64,000 nt of DNA, taken from contig NZ_MJIC01000002.1 of NCBI RefSeq assembly GCF_001758465.1, positions 101,765-165,764 on the forward strand, given 5' to 3'. Position numbers and translations under genes: made by a program. Under the pieces are notes generated by a model, which was not told the origin of the DNA, made no database searches, and saw only the letters and a list, made by a program, of their open reading frames with translations. Below, piece by piece: positions 1-9,609 of this stretch (within the stretch, counting starts at the first letter, position 1; every line of letters begins with the position of its first letter). The stretch comes from Marisediminitalea lipolytica (GTDB lineage: Bacteria; Pseudomonadota; Gammaproteobacteria; Enterobacterales; Alteromonadaceae).

Positions 1-762
1 AAGACCCAGGAAGTGGTTCATCCATAAATCGCTGTTAGTGTAATCAAGCGTACCGCTGGCACCCTGACTCAGCGACGTTGCACCTGAGTAACCGTCTGCA
101 GCAACCCAAACACGGTCACCCGAGATTTGGATTGGATAGGCAAAGTACAGGAACGCACGACCAGCCAGTGCCGGGTTTAAGAAATTACGGCCAGTACCAC
201 CAAAGATTTCTTTAGCGATTACCACACCGAAGGTAATACCCAGGGCTACCTGCCACAGCGGGATAGTCGCTGGCAGTGTCAGTGCAAACAATACTGAAGT
301 TACGAAGAAACCTTCGTTAACTTCGTGCTTACGTACTGAAGCGAACAGTACTTCCCAGAAACCACCCACAACGAACGTCGTTGCGTAGATAGGTAACCAG
401 AAACAAGCACCGTAGAACATCAGGCCAAGTACACCTGCATTGGAGATATCACCGCCTAACGCAGAGAATAAACCCGCTTGCCATGCATCAGGTAAAGTAC
501 CTGCGCCCGCAGCAATCGCTTCTTGTGCCTGGAAGCCGATATTATACATACCGAAGAACATTGCCGGGAAAGTGGCAATCCACACCATGATCATGATGCG
601 CTTCAGGTCGATACTGTCACGCACGTGCGTACCAGCTTTGTTTACGTGACCAGGGGTGTAGAAGATAGTTGCTGCTGCTTCATACAGTGCATACCATTTT
701 TCGTACTTACCACCGGGCTCGAAGTTTGGTTCGATTTTTTCTAAATACGCTTTTAAGCCCAT
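1..762 (-). CDS. nqrB: Na+-translocating NADH:quinone reductase subunit B (partial, C-terminus outside window)
   Basis: Membrane subunit of the Na+-NQR complex, which oxidises NADH, reduces ubiquinone and pumps sodium out. I translated 254 residues from the ATG at 760-762; the gene runs off the left edge, so roughly the C-terminal two fifths are missing. The start [20 protein letters not shown] is characteristic of NqrB. Several hydrophobic helices follow. The motif [11 protein letters not shown] contains Thr229, which corresponds to the threonine that covalently binds FMN in Vibrio NqrB (known for the family). The start lies 3 bp after the nqrA stop, with a GAGGG ribosome site inside the end of nqrA, so the two genes are cotranscribed in the usual nqrA-nqrB order. 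Confidence 0.96.
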   Translation of the reverse strand, partial: MGLKAYLEKIEPNFEPGGKYEKWYALYEAAATIFYTPGHVNKAGTHVRDSIDLKRIMIMVWIATFPAMFFGMYNIGFQAQEAIAAGAGTLPDAWQAGLFSALGGDISNAGVLGLMFYGACFWLPIYATTFVVGGFWEVLFASVRKHEVNEGFFVTSVLFALTLPATIPLWQVALGITFGVVIAKEIFGGTGRNFLNPALAGRAFLYFAYPIQISGDRVWVAADGYSGATSLSQGASGTLDYTNSDLWMNHFLGL

Positions 763-765
763 GAA

Positions 766-2103
766 TTAACCCTCTTTCTCAATGGTGGTCAAACAATCGC
801 GCAGAATGGAACCGTAGGTGTATTTGCCCGGGCATACATAAGTACACAGCGCCAAATCTTCCTCGTCCAGTTCCAGACAGCCCAGTGTTTGAGCACTGTC
901 AGTATCACCAGAAATTAAATCCCGTAATAATAACGTTGGCAGGATATCCAGAGGCATAACACGCTCGTAGTTACCAATTGGTACCATTGAACGCTCAGAA
1001 CCGTTGGTAGTGGTGGTCATGTCGTACTCTTTGCTACTGAAGTGTCCAGTGTAAGCACGAGTTACCGAGTGCATGTTTGAACCCGGCGCTAACCAACCGA
1101 ATAATACTTTTTCACGGCCTTCCAGTAACAGTGAAACCTGTAAGTGGAAGCGACCCAGGAAGCCATGAACGCCCTGAGCAGTTGTACCGTTAAGAACAGA
1201 ACCAGAAATGGTACGTACGTCGCCGTCTTTCTTCTCGCTGGCCGTTAACTCAGCCAGGTCTGCGCCTACCACAGTGCGCACCAGGCGAGGATTCTTCGCA
1301 GCCGGACCGCCGATTGCCACAACGCGGCTGTTGTCCAGTTCGCCAGAAGTCAGCGTTTTACCGATAGCGATAACGTCCTGATAGTTTACTGTCCAGACGA
1401 CTTTTTTACCGCCAACCGGATCCAGATAATGAACGTGTGTACCAGCCAGACCAGCAGGGTGCGGGCCATCAAACTCAGCCGTTTCTGCTTTGCTGTCGCC
1501 AGCAGATACGTTTGCGCCGGCTTTCTTACAAAGGAATACTTTACCGCCAGATAAGATGCTAAGCGCTTTCAGGCCATTAGCAAAATCGTCCTGACGTTCA
1601 GCGATGATAACCGCCGGGTCAGCCGCTAACGGGTTAGTGTCCATCGCGTTAACAAAAATTGAGCTTGGGGTAGACCCCAGCGCCGGAGACTTACTGAAAG
1701 GACGTGTACGAAGCGTCGTCCACAGACCTGTGTCTACCAGCAATTGCTCGATTTTTTCACGCGCAGTTGAAGTAATCTGGTCAGCAGCAATGGCTTCGAA
1801 GGTTTCCGCTTCGTTTCCTTCCTGCTTTACAACAACTGATTGCAAAACACGTTTAGCACCACGGTTTACTTCTACCACCTCACCGGCAACAGGAGCAGTG
1901 AATTTTACGCCAGGATTTTTTTTGTCTTCAAAAATCAGCTGACCTTTCTTCACTTTGTCTCCAACCTGCACGTGCATGGTAGGACGCATACCCACATATT
2001 CTTCTCCCAGTATGGCAGCCCGAGACACAGACAGACCATCCTGGATCTGCTGTGCCGGAGCTCCCGATATAGGGAGGTCGAGACCTTTTTTGATTTTTAT
2101 CAT
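766..2103 (-). CDS. nqrA: Na+-translocating NADH:quinone reductase subunit A
   Basis: Peripheral quinone-associated subunit of Na+-NQR. The protein is 445 residues, the usual family length. The reading frame is open further upstream to 2160, but the conserved start [14 protein letters not shown] begins at the ATG at 2101-2103, so I use that. The N-terminal part has a biotinyl/lipoyl-like fold signature ([23 protein letters not shown]), as known for NqrA. It is the first gene of the nqr operon, and nqrB follows after 3 bp. The 530 bp upstream have no gene and presumably contain the operon promoter. Confidence 0.96.
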   Translation of the reverse strand: MIKIKKGLDLPISGAPAQQIQDGLSVSRAAILGEEYVGMRPTMHVQVGDKVKKGQLIFEDKKNPGVKFTAPVAGEVVEVNRGAKRVLQSVVVKQEGNEAETFEAIAADQITSTAREKIEQLLVDTGLWTTLRTRPFSKSPALGSTPSSIFVNAMDTNPLAADPAVIIAERQDDFANGLKALSILSGGKVFLCKKAGANVSAGDSKAETAEFDGPHPAGLAGTHVHYLDPVGGKKVVWTVNYQDVIAIGKTLTSGELDNSRVVAIGGPAAKNPRLVRTVVGADLAELTASEKKDGDVRTISGSVLNGTTAQGVHGFLGRFHLQVSLLLEGREKVLFGWLAPGSNMHSVTRAYTGHFSSKEYDMTTTTNGSERSMVPIGNYERVMPLDILPTLLLRDLISGDTDSAQTLGCLELDEEDLALCTYVCPGKYTYGSILRDCLTTIEKEG

Positions 2104-2634
2104 ACGTAATCGCACTACTCTAATAGAAATACCCTTTTGAATGAGGTGCGCCTTTAGCAAGCGTGCTCACCAAAGCCACAATTCAAAAACGTACTTAGTA
2201 CAAACAGTAAATTTTGGTTGTTTAAAACCGTAACAAAGCTCTGTTGCCACTTCGCAAATATTGCAATCCAGCTGACTTGTTATTGTTGTTAGAACTTGCC
2301 GCGTATCTTTTTGTATTAAGGCGCTTGCTGCACCGCCCTTTGTTACGGCAAAGCGGGATATCCGGAAAAGGGTCCCCCCACTTAATTTCGGAATTTTAGC
2401 ATCAACATAGCAACTTACGCTACGTCGATCCGAGATAATCCGTAATTTTTATCCCAATTATCTGTACAACTAACCTACCACATTAGTCTTATGCGCTATT
2501 GTCAGCAGTCGGTGCACTGCCCTGCAATGCCCGACACACTGATTATTGTCGACATCCAGCCAGCCTGTAAGCTGTTGGTAAATTGACAAAATAAAGCCGT
2601 CATAACGACGGCTTATATTAATTATTAAGTGGTA
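2104..2634. other. Intergenic region between fabV and nqrA
   Basis: About 530 bp with no convincing gene on either strand. Its left end is the fabV terminator (listed separately). The remainder should hold the nqr operon promoter reading leftwards, but I could not pick a -35/-10 pair with confidence. A weak hairpin (CTTTG/CAAAG arms around 2340-2353) is visible but has no T tract. Confidence 0.5.
2586..2614 (-). terminator. Rho-independent terminator of fabV
   Basis: Perfect 8-bp stem AAGCCGTC/GACGGCTT (2594-2601 with 2607-2614) and a 5-nt loop, followed on the minus strand by TATTTTGT. It lies 20 bp beyond the fabV stop. The T tract is short, so the terminator may be moderate. Confidence 0.7.
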
Positions 2635-3813
2635 TTACCAATTAACCACCGGGTCAACATCGGCGTCGTAATCGACTCCCGCCACATCAAACCCAAACAG
2701 TTTTAAGAATTCATGGTGGTAACCGGCATAGTCGCTCAGGTCATGGAAGTTTTCCTGAGTCACCTGATCCCACAGCGCTTTAATTTTCGCCTGGGTAGCA
2801 TCGTTGGTTTCCTTGCCATCCATGCGGTAGCGATTTTGTTCGTCCAGCGTTGCGGCATCACCGTACAGGCACTGTGTGTAAAGGCCTGCGATTTGTTCGA
2901 TACAGCCTTCGTGGGTGCCTTCTTCCTTCATCACTTTATAAATTAAAGAGATGTAAAGTGGCATTACCGGAATCGCCGAGCTCGCCTGAGTCACCAGCGC
3001 CTTAAGTGAAGATACGTGAGCATCCACTTCAAGATCAGCATGGTCAGTATTAATGGCAGTCGCCGCGCGATCCAGGTCTTCTTTTGCTTTACCAATCGTA
3101 GCAGAACCATAAATTGGCCAGGTCAGTTCCTTACCAATGTAGGTGTAAGCCGTAGTTTTGCAACCTTCGGCCAATACGCCTGCCGCTGACAGAGCATTAA
3201 GCCACAGTTCCCAGTCTTCACCGCCCATTACCTTAACCGTATTAGCGATTTCTTCTTCGCTGGCTGGCTCTAAAGAGACATCGTGAATCTTGTCTTTATC
3301 CGTATCGTAAGTTTTGGTGGTATAGGCCTGACCCACTGGCTTAAGGGTAGACTTATATACTTCACCGGTCGCCGGATCAGTGCGGCGTGGTGATGCCAGA
3401 CTATAGATAACCAGATCAACCTGACCTAAGTCAGCTTTAATCTTATCGATAACCTGTTCTTTAAGCTCGTTAGAGAAGGCATCGCCATTAAGCGTTTCGG
3501 CGTACAGACCCGCGTCTTTCGCCTGTGTATGGAATGCAGCGGTGTTGTACCAACCCGCAGTGGCGGTTTTCCGCTCTGTTGGCTCTTTCTCGAAACATAC
3601 ACCTAAGGTGTCTGCACCATAACCAAACGCCGAGGTAATGCGGGATGCCAGACCGTAACCGGTAGAACAGCCGATAACCAACACTTTTTTCGGCCCATCG
3701 CCCAGCTCGCCGAGGCCTTTGATATATTGAATTTGTTCTGCAACAACTGCAGCACAACCCTGCGGGTGTGCATTTGTACAAATGAAGCCACGAATTTTGG
3801 GCTTGATAACCAT
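2635..3813 (-). CDS. fabV: Enoyl-[acyl-carrier-protein] reductase FabV (trans-2-enoyl reductase)
   Basis: NADH-dependent reductase for the last step of each fatty acid elongation cycle. The protein is 392 residues, close to other FabV proteins (about 400). The N-terminus has the FabV signature ending NAHPQGC. The nucleotide-binding stretch VLVIGCSTGYGLASR is at residues 44-58. The catalytic Tyr-X8-Lys pair is present as Tyr235 and Lys244 (PIYGSATIGKAK); the eight-residue spacing separates FabV from FabI and other SDR reductases. FabV enzymes are known to be naturally insensitive to triclosan, which may hold here (inference). It is monocistronic, with its own terminator. Confidence 0.95.
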   Translation of the reverse strand: MVIKPKIRGFICTNAHPQGCAAVVAEQIQYIKGLGELGDGPKKVLVIGCSTGYGLASRITSAFGYGADTLGVCFEKEPTERKTATAGWYNTAAFHTQAKDAGLYAETLNGDAFSNELKEQVIDKIKADLGQVDLVIYSLASPRRTDPATGEVYKSTLKPVGQAYTTKTYDTDKDKIHDVSLEPASEEEIANTVKVMGGEDWELWLNALSAAGVLAEGCKTTAYTYIGKELTWPIYGSATIGKAKEDLDRAATAINTDHADLEVDAHVSSLKALVTQASSAIPVMPLYISLIYKVMKEEGTHEGCIEQIAGLYTQCLYGDAATLDEQNRYRMDGKETNDATQAKIKALWDQVTQENFHDLSDYAGYHHEFLKLFGFDVAGVDYDADVDPVVNW

Positions 3814-3960
3814 AGTGACACTATCCTTTCTTATTTTAGCGCGTATTGTAAATGACCCGGCGTTGATAACAACTCTGAACAGCTGGACTGGTGGAGCGTC
3901 CGGCAGATAAAGCCTAATGCTATTTTAGCCGAATGCCAACCCGGCACGGGTTAACCACTA

Positions 3961-3986
3961 AAAAAGCCCGCAATGGCGGGCTTTTT
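3961..3986. terminator. Bidirectional terminator downstream of fklB
   Basis: Perfect 11-bp stem AAAAAGCCCGC/GCGGGCTTTTT with loop AATG. T tracts on both strands allow it to end fklB (minus strand) and possibly readthrough from the other side. Confidence 0.9.
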
Positions 3987-4002
3987 GTCAGCTGTTATTC
4001 GC

Positions 4003-4623
4003 TTATGCAATAACGTCCAGCAGCTCGATATCAAATACCAGCGTGCTGTAAGGCGCGATAGCACCACCAGCACCTTGCTCGCCATAGGCCAGGTCGTGCG
4101 GGATGTATAATCGCCATTTTGAACCAACCGGCATCATTTGCAGGGCTTCGGTCCAGCCTTTAATTACGCCACCAACCGGGAATTCTGCCGGCTGACCACG
4201 ATCATAAGAGCTATCGAACACAGAACCGTCGATCAGGGTACCGTGATAGTGAGCACGAATAGTGCTATCTGCAGTCGGTACAGCACCGTCGCCAGCAGTA
4301 ACCACTTCGTACTGCAATCCAGACTCGGTTACCTGAACTTCTTCACGCTTGGCGTTTTCGCTCAGGAAGTTTTCGCCTTCCTCGATTGCTGCTTTATGCT
4401 GTTCAGCCTTAGCCGCCTGCATGCGCTGATGGATTTCACCAAATGCATTACGCAGCGTGTCGTTATCAACCTGCGGGGCCTGACCAGTAAACGCGTCTTT
4501 TAACCCTGCTACTACAGAATCCAGATCCAGACCTTCAAATGGATTTGATTGTAATTGCTGACCCATTTGGAAACCAATTCCGTAACTAGCCTGGGTTTCT
4601 ACTGTTTTAAATAAATCTGACAC
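4003..4623 (-). CDS. fklB: FKBP-type peptidyl-prolyl cis-trans isomerase (FklB/FKBP22 type)
   Basis: Folding helper that isomerises X-Pro bonds. The protein is 206 residues. The N-terminal dimerisation domain (ETQASYGIGFQMGQQL, about residues 8-90) is followed by a C-terminal FKBP domain with the VFDSSYDRGQPAEFPVGGVI and GSKWRLYIP motifs, the same layout as E. coli FklB. I choose the GTG at 4621-4623 as start because AGGAGA lies about 5 bp upstream and the family's N-terminus aligns there; a longer frame to 4659 has no ribosome site. No signal peptide is seen, so it is probably cytoplasmic. Confidence 0.92.
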   Translation of the reverse strand: MSDLFKTVETQASYGIGFQMGQQLQSNPFEGLDLDSVVAGLKDAFTGQAPQVDNDTLRNAFGEIHQRMQAAKAEQHKAAIEEGENFLSENAKREEVQVTESGLQYEVVTAGDGAVPTADSTIRAHYHGTLIDGSVFDSSYDRGQPAEFPVGGVIKGWTEALQMMPVGSKWRLYIPHDLAYGEQGAGGAIAPYSTLVFDIELLDVIA

Positions 4624-4867
4624 AGTGTCTCCTGAAATAAAATTACACTTTTTGCGCAAATGTTAATCAAAATCCGTAGTATTCTGAAAATTTTTATTAC
4701 GCTTCGATTTTTCGCTGGCATAGTGTAACACACCCAGATAAACCGTGCCTGTTCCAATGTTTACGCCAGTTAACAGGGCGCTGGTTCTAAGGATGTAATA
4801 CAAAAAGCTATTAGACAATTCTACTCGGAGACAGTATGTTTGATAGCACTGTTTTTTGGAGGACACC

Positions 4868-7489
4868 ATGCAATCACACTATGACGCACAGTTAAAAGAT
4901 ACTGTCCGCTATTTGGGAAAAACGCTGGGACAAACAATCAAGGCTCAGCTGGGAAATGACTGGTTAGAGAAAATAGAGAAAGTTCGTCTGGACGGTCGCG
5001 CATCGTTCAACGGTGATACAGATTGCAGTAAAAATCTGAAAGAAACTTTCAAAACCATGTCAGACAGTGAGTTACTGGTAGTCGCCAGAGCATTCGCGCA
5101 ATTTCTGAACCTAGGTAACATCGCCGAGCAGGAATACAATGCTGGCCTCGATGTGGACGCCTCCATCGACTCGCTGTTTTCGCACCTGGACAAGGCCGAA
5201 CTAAGCGCGCTGGAAGTGGAAAAGGCAGTAGCTAAGCTGGATATTGATCTGGTACTCACAGCGCACCCTACCGAAGTATTCCGTCGTACGCTGATTCATA
5301 AGCATAAAGAGTTAGCGTACTGCCTGAAAAGCATCCATCAGGAACAACTGAGTGATTCCGAGCGAGGTCGTCTGGAAACCCGCATTGCTGATCTGATCAG
5401 TCAGGCCTGGCATACCGAAGAGATTCGTTCTGTGCGCCCGACGCCGGTTGACGAAGCCCGCTGGGGATTCTCGGTTATTGAAAATTCATTGTGGGACGCG
5501 GTTCCTGACTTCCTGCGTGACCTCGATGAGCGCTTGCAAAAAGACTACAACGTCAAGCTGCCTATCGATGCAGCGCCCATTCACTTTAGTTCGTGGATGG
5601 GCGGTGACCGTGATGGTAATCCATTCGTTACCGCAAAGGTCACGGAAGAGGTACTGTTACTGGCCCGTCGTCGCGCAGCTAAACTGCTGACCATCGACCT
5701 TGACCGTCTGCAGGTTGAGCTGTCGATGAACGACTGTAACGATGAACTAAAAGCGGCGGTAGGAGAAGTCTACGAGCCTTACCGAGCGCTACTGCGTCCA
5801 CTGGTAAAACGCTGCGCCGATACCCGCGATGGCATTTACGACTTTTTTAATGACCGTCCATACGATTCCAACGAATGGATTGCGTCAAATGACGAGCTGC
5901 TTGAACCCTTACTGATGTGCTATCGCTCATTGTGCGAGTCAGGTCTTGAAGTAACTGCCAACGGCATGCTGCTCGACACGATTCGTCGTGTAAAATGTTT
6001 TGGTGTGCACCTGTTACGCCTTGACGTTCGTCAGGATTCACAGCGTCATGCTGATGTACTGAGCGAAGTAACCCGTTACCTCGGATTAGGCGACTACGCC
6101 CACTGGAGCGAGGCCGACAAACAAGCCTTCCTGCTGCGTGAGCTAAGCTCTAAGCGCCCATTATTCCCGCGTTGTTGGGAACCTTCAGCAGATGTTCAGG
6201 AAGTGTTGGATACCTGTAAGGTTATTGCCAGCCACAGTAAGCACGGGTTTGGTATCTATACCATTTCCATGGCGAGTGAAGCGTCTGATGTCATGGCCGT
6301 ACAGTTACTGCTGCAGGAAATGGGCGTTGACTGGCCAATGCCGGTAGCACCACTGTTTGAAACCCTGGATGATTTGAATAACTCACCTATCGTGATGCGT
6401 AAACTGCTGAGTATCGACTGGTACCGTGGTTATATTCAGGGTAAGCAATTCGTTATGATTGGTTATTCTGATTCCGCCAAAGATGCGGGTGCCATTGCCG
6501 CAGGCTGGGCACAGTACGAGTCTCAGGAAGCGCTGGTTGCGCTGGCTGAAGAATTCGACATTAAGCTAACCCTGTTCCATGGTCGCGGCGGTACAATTGG
6601 CCGTGGCGGATTACCGGCACATGCCGCTATCCACTCGCAACCTCCGGGTTCGTTAGACGGAGGTTTCCGGGTAACCGAACAGGGCGAAACCATCCGTTAT
6701 AAGTTTGGTATGCCGTTACTGGCTAAACGCAGTCTGGGTATTTACACCAGTGCGATTATAGAAGCCATGTTGTTCCCACCACCAGCCCCCAAAGACGAGT
6801 GGCGTGAACTAATGAAAGCCATGGCCGCTAAGGGTCGTGATTTCTATCGTGGCGTAGTCCGTCAGGATCCGGAATTTGTCCCTTACTTCCGTGTGGCCAC
6901 GCCAGAACAGGAACTGGGCAAACTGCCATTAGGTAGTCGCCCTGCCAAACGTAAGCCAACTGGCGGCATTGAAAGCCTGCGTGCTATTCCGTGGATTTTT
7001 GCCTGGGCACAAACCCGTCTGGTACTGCCAGCATGGTTGGGCAGCATGAAGGCCATTGAAGCGGTTCGTCAGGAAGGCAATCACGAGAAGCTCCAGGAGA
7101 TGCGCGAGAACTGGCCGTTCTTCCAGTCGCGTTTATCCATGCTGGACATGGTATTCCAGAAGGCTGACCCGCGTATTAGCGCCGAATACGATGACCGTCT
7201 GGTGCCTGATGAGTTGAAGCACTTTGGTGAAGGTTTGCGCGCGGAGCTAAAGGAAGCCATTAAGCTGCAGCTGGATATCAATGGTCAGGCCGATATTATG
7301 GAAGCAGACCCTCAGGGTAAAGAATCCATGAATATCCGTGCTCAGTACCTTGAGCCTTTGCATTTCCTGCAAATCGAGCTGTTAACACGCTTACGTCAGC
7401 TAGACGAAGACGAGCATGATGCCACGCTTGATAAAGCCATGATGGTGGCTATTAGTGGTATTGCTATCGGTATGCGTAATACCGGTTAA
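4868..7489 (+). CDS. ppc: Phosphoenolpyruvate carboxylase
   Basis: Converts PEP and bicarbonate to oxaloacetate, refilling the TCA cycle. The protein is 873 residues (E. coli 883). The start at 4868 follows a strong GGAGG at 4858-4862; the frame is open 12 bp further but lacks a ribosome site. The catalytic His133 lies in LTAHPTEVFRR. The PEP-binding and mobile loop motif FHGRGGTIGRGG and the substrate-loop region around SSWMGGDRDGNPF are intact. The C-terminus ends in NTG, the conserved end of the family. Monocistronic, with its own terminator. Confidence 0.97.
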   Translation: MQSHYDAQLKDTVRYLGKTLGQTIKAQLGNDWLEKIEKVRLDGRASFNGDTDCSKNLKETFKTMSDSELLVVARAFAQFLNLGNIAEQEYNAGLDVDASIDSLFSHLDKAELSALEVEKAVAKLDIDLVLTAHPTEVFRRTLIHKHKELAYCLKSIHQEQLSDSERGRLETRIADLISQAWHTEEIRSVRPTPVDEARWGFSVIENSLWDAVPDFLRDLDERLQKDYNVKLPIDAAPIHFSSWMGGDRDGNPFVTAKVTEEVLLLARRRAAKLLTIDLDRLQVELSMNDCNDELKAAVGEVYEPYRALLRPLVKRCADTRDGIYDFFNDRPYDSNEWIASNDELLEPLLMCYRSLCESGLEVTANGMLLDTIRRVKCFGVHLLRLDVRQDSQRHADVLSEVTRYLGLGDYAHWSEADKQAFLLRELSSKRPLFPRCWEPSADVQEVLDTCKVIASHSKHGFGIYTISMASEASDVMAVQLLLQEMGVDWPMPVAPLFETLDDLNNSPIVMRKLLSIDWYRGYIQGKQFVMIGYSDSAKDAGAIAAGWAQYESQEALVALAEEFDIKLTLFHGRGGTIGRGGLPAHAAIHSQPPGSLDGGFRVTEQGETIRYKFGMPLLAKRSLGIYTSAIIEAMLFPPPAPKDEWRELMKAMAAKGRDFYRGVVRQDPEFVPYFRVATPEQELGKLPLGSRPAKRKPTGGIESLRAIPWIFAWAQTRLVLPAWLGSMKAIEAVRQEGNHEKLQEMRENWPFFQSRLSMLDMVFQKADPRISAEYDDRLVPDELKHFGEGLRAELKEAIKLQLDINGQADIMEADPQGKESMNIRAQYLEPLHFLQIELLTRLRQLDEDEHDATLDKAMMVAISGIAIGMRNTG

Positions 7490-7511
7490 TAGTGCCTTAC
7501 CAACTCAAAAG

Positions 7512-7543
7512 AAACCGTGACCGCACTGCGCTCACGGTTTTTT
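7512..7543 (+). terminator. Terminator of ppc
   Basis: Stem AAACCGTGA/TCACGGTTT, extended by an inner CGC/GCG, followed by TTT. It lies 22 bp after the ppc stop. The following minus-strand gene ends at 7542, so the gene ends converge on this hairpin. Confidence 0.85.
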
Positions 7544-8432
7544 ATTGCGCGTTAGCAAGCGATTTAAGTTCGTTCAACACCATTTTGATACGTTCATAAC
7601 TTGCCGGATCGGTATAATCGGTGTGGGCTTGTTCAAATTCAGGTGTGGCGTAGACCTCTTTAAGCGCAGTGTTCACCTGGTTGATAAAATCTCTGGTTTC
7701 AGGCGTATCATTACACATGACATGCCCCGCGTTGTAGCGTGTGTTACCGGCAATCGGATAACTTAAAAACTCACCGTGCTTGTCCTTATGCTGAGTTTTA
7801 AAAACGTTATAAGGCAGTGAAAGGATGTAGTCTCCCCTTGCCTTTTCCAGCATGGCAATATCTTCGGTGTACATGTCATTCCCACTACGGAAATACTTTA
7901 CAGCATCGGGCAACGCGCGGATTTGCTCATCTAACAACTCACCATAGGAACGCCCCTTCAGCAGAATCAATTTACGGCCCCGGTAAAAGTCAAACAAACT
8001 GCCAAGATGAGTAATTTCACCATCAGCATTTAACAGAGTCCTGTCCACAGGCCCGGTCGCTGTATTTTGGTAAAGCTGATGCGCTAAGAAGAACTCGGTT
8101 GGCAGACTAAAAATGAATGCCTTAGCACGCTCTGCAGTTTTCAGCCTGCCAAAGGTACAAGCGGGCTTAGTCTGCTTCAATCTGGGCTCGACTTTCAACG
8201 TTGGCAGAAGGATTGGTTTAAACACTAAAGACATGTGTTTAAATAGCACCAGATGGGCATCAATAATAGGATCTAACTTGTGTTGCCGCGGGATGGACTC
8301 ACTAAAGTCCCTGTTGTCGGTAATCAGGTCAATGTTGTCAGCGAGGGTCTGCGCACCTGCTGGCGGGAGTGCAATTAACACTACCAGCAAAATAGCTGTT
8401 TTTAGTGCAAATAAAGGTGACTTCTGTGTCAT
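7542..8432 (-). CDS. Periplasmic solute-binding-like protein, paralogue A
   Basis: A 296-residue secreted protein with a signal peptide (hydrophobic residues about 9-27, cleavage near AGA-QT). The fold resembles the family-3 solute-binding (PBP2) superfamily, as judged from the alternation of motifs such as KLILLKGRSYGELLDEQI and GDYILSLPYNVF (inference from pattern only). It carries the shared motif HVMCNDTPETRDFINQVN near residue 240. The next gene upstream encodes a diverged homologue, so this is a tandem duplication. No ABC-transporter or kinase partner lies beside it, so the protein may bind a ligand for another purpose, or may no longer be a transporter subunit. Specific ligand unknown. 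Confidence 0.75.
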   Translation of the reverse strand: MTQKSPLFALKTAILLVVLIALPPAGAQTLADNIDLITDNRDFSESIPRQHKLDPIIDAHLVLFKHMSLVFKPILLPTLKVEPRLKQTKPACTFGRLKTAERAKAFIFSLPTEFFLAHQLYQNTATGPVDRTLLNADGEITHLGSLFDFYRGRKLILLKGRSYGELLDEQIRALPDAVKYFRSGNDMYTEDIAMLEKARGDYILSLPYNVFKTQHKDKHGEFLSYPIAGNTRYNAGHVMCNDTPETRDFINQVNTALKEVYATPEFEQAHTDYTDPASYERIKMVLNELKSLANAQ

Positions 8433-8552
8433 TTTCTTGCAGCGATAAAGTATCGAACAATAATCATCCTGAAATAAAGTTTAGCAGACATTCGCTGCCA
8501 GGCCTATTCTGCCATTTAACACTCCGTGGATCTGTCCTTTGCTTACAGCTGC

Positions 8553-9437
8553 TCAGAGCGCTTGTAATACCTTAAGCCCTTGTTTTAACGCTTCATGAGC
8601 TGACGGGTCGTTAAATCGCAGGTGGGCATCCAAAAAATCGGCTGAGAAGTACAACTGCCGTAGCTCCCTGTTTACTCTTTGGATGAACCGCTCGGAAGCC
8701 GGTGTGTCGTTGCACATGATATGCCCAGTTCTGATGGCGGAATTACCGGCGATGGCGTTGCTTTGAAATGTTACACCCGGATATTTAGGCGATTCCCTCT
8801 TAATATCGTAAGGGTAGGCCAGAATATATTCGCCGCGCCCTTTCACCAGCATTTTAATGTCGCTGTCGAACTGGTGACTTCCCCACCGATAATACTTAGC
8901 GGATTCTGGTAGTGCAGCAATTTCGCCATCCAGAAACGAGCCGTAAGAGCGGTCTTTTAATAACATCAGTTTGCGCTGAGGAAAGGTGTTAAACAAAGCC
9001 TGCAGACTCGCCAGCTCGCCGCCTGGGTTAAGTAACTCAGCAGGTATTGCCGGCGTATTGGTGGTTTGATAGAGGCGATGTGCAAGTAAAAAATCCGTGG
9101 GCAGACTAAATCGGTACAAAGCTTCCCGCGCCGGATTTTTAATCATCAGAAAAGTACAGACAGGTTCCTTGCCTTGTAAAATAGTCTCAAAGCGAGAGGT
9201 TACGGTAAGCTCCGCCCTGGGGAAAAAATTCATTTGCTTGAACAGCGCCAGATAGGCGGCATTCATAGAACTTTCAGGCGCTTCCTGTTTATTTATTACC
9301 TCCAGCAGATACGGACTATGGGTAATAAATTTTATCTGACTGAAAGATTCGGACTCAGCGAGTGACTTAACCGACACGAATAACCAACTGCACAGCCAAA
9401 AAGTTAGCGTTTGATTGATAATACGGCGTTGAGTCAT
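8553..9437 (-). CDS. Periplasmic solute-binding-like protein, paralogue B
   Basis: A 294-residue homologue of the gene just downstream, with the same order of motifs: FLLAHRLYQTTNTP, RKLMLLKDRSYGSFLDGEI, GRGEYILAYPYDI and GHIMCNDTPASERFIQRVN. A signal peptide occupies about residues 1-28. The start is taken as the ATG at 9435-9437; a GTG one codon upstream is also possible. The 120-bp gap to paralogue A has no obvious terminator, so the two may share a transcript. Function unknown, most likely ligand binding in the periplasm. Confidence 0.73.
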   Translation of the reverse strand: MTQRRIINQTLTFWLCSWLFVSVKSLAESESFSQIKFITHSPYLLEVINKQEAPESSMNAAYLALFKQMNFFPRAELTVTSRFETILQGKEPVCTFLMIKNPAREALYRFSLPTDFLLAHRLYQTTNTPAIPAELLNPGGELASLQALFNTFPQRKLMLLKDRSYGSFLDGEIAALPESAKYYRWGSHQFDSDIKMLVKGRGEYILAYPYDIKRESPKYPGVTFQSNAIAGNSAIRTGHIMCNDTPASERFIQRVNRELRQLYFSADFLDAHLRFNDPSAHEALKQGLKVLQAL

Positions 9438-9546
9438 CACTAGGTTACCTTAATTACTGCCGGGATGAACAACCAGTGTTGTCTATTTTTTAGCTTATGG
9501 CAATCCGATGAGTCAGCTATTTTTTGTGCAAAGCGGGTTGGCAGGC

Positions 9547-9583
9547 ATAAAAAAACCGGCTTAATTATTACAAATTAAGCCGG
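9547..9583 (-). terminator. Terminator of mdh
   Basis: Perfect 11-bp stem CCGGCTTAATT/AATTAAGCCGG (9556-9566 with 9573-9583), followed on the minus strand by a run of Ts. It lies 27 bp after the mdh stop. Confidence 0.9.
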
Positions 9584-9609
9584 CTTATTTTATTTCAGTA
9601 ACAGCAAAA

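Noticed and set aside
4138..4503. 121-residue plus-strand frame
   Set aside because: Lies wholly antisense to fklB, whose protein is clear; no family resemblance.
4663..4869. 68-residue reading frame on the minus strand between fklB and ppc
   Set aside because: No ribosome site or recognisable domain; it spans the ppc promoter region and runs into the ppc start, so it is most likely chance.
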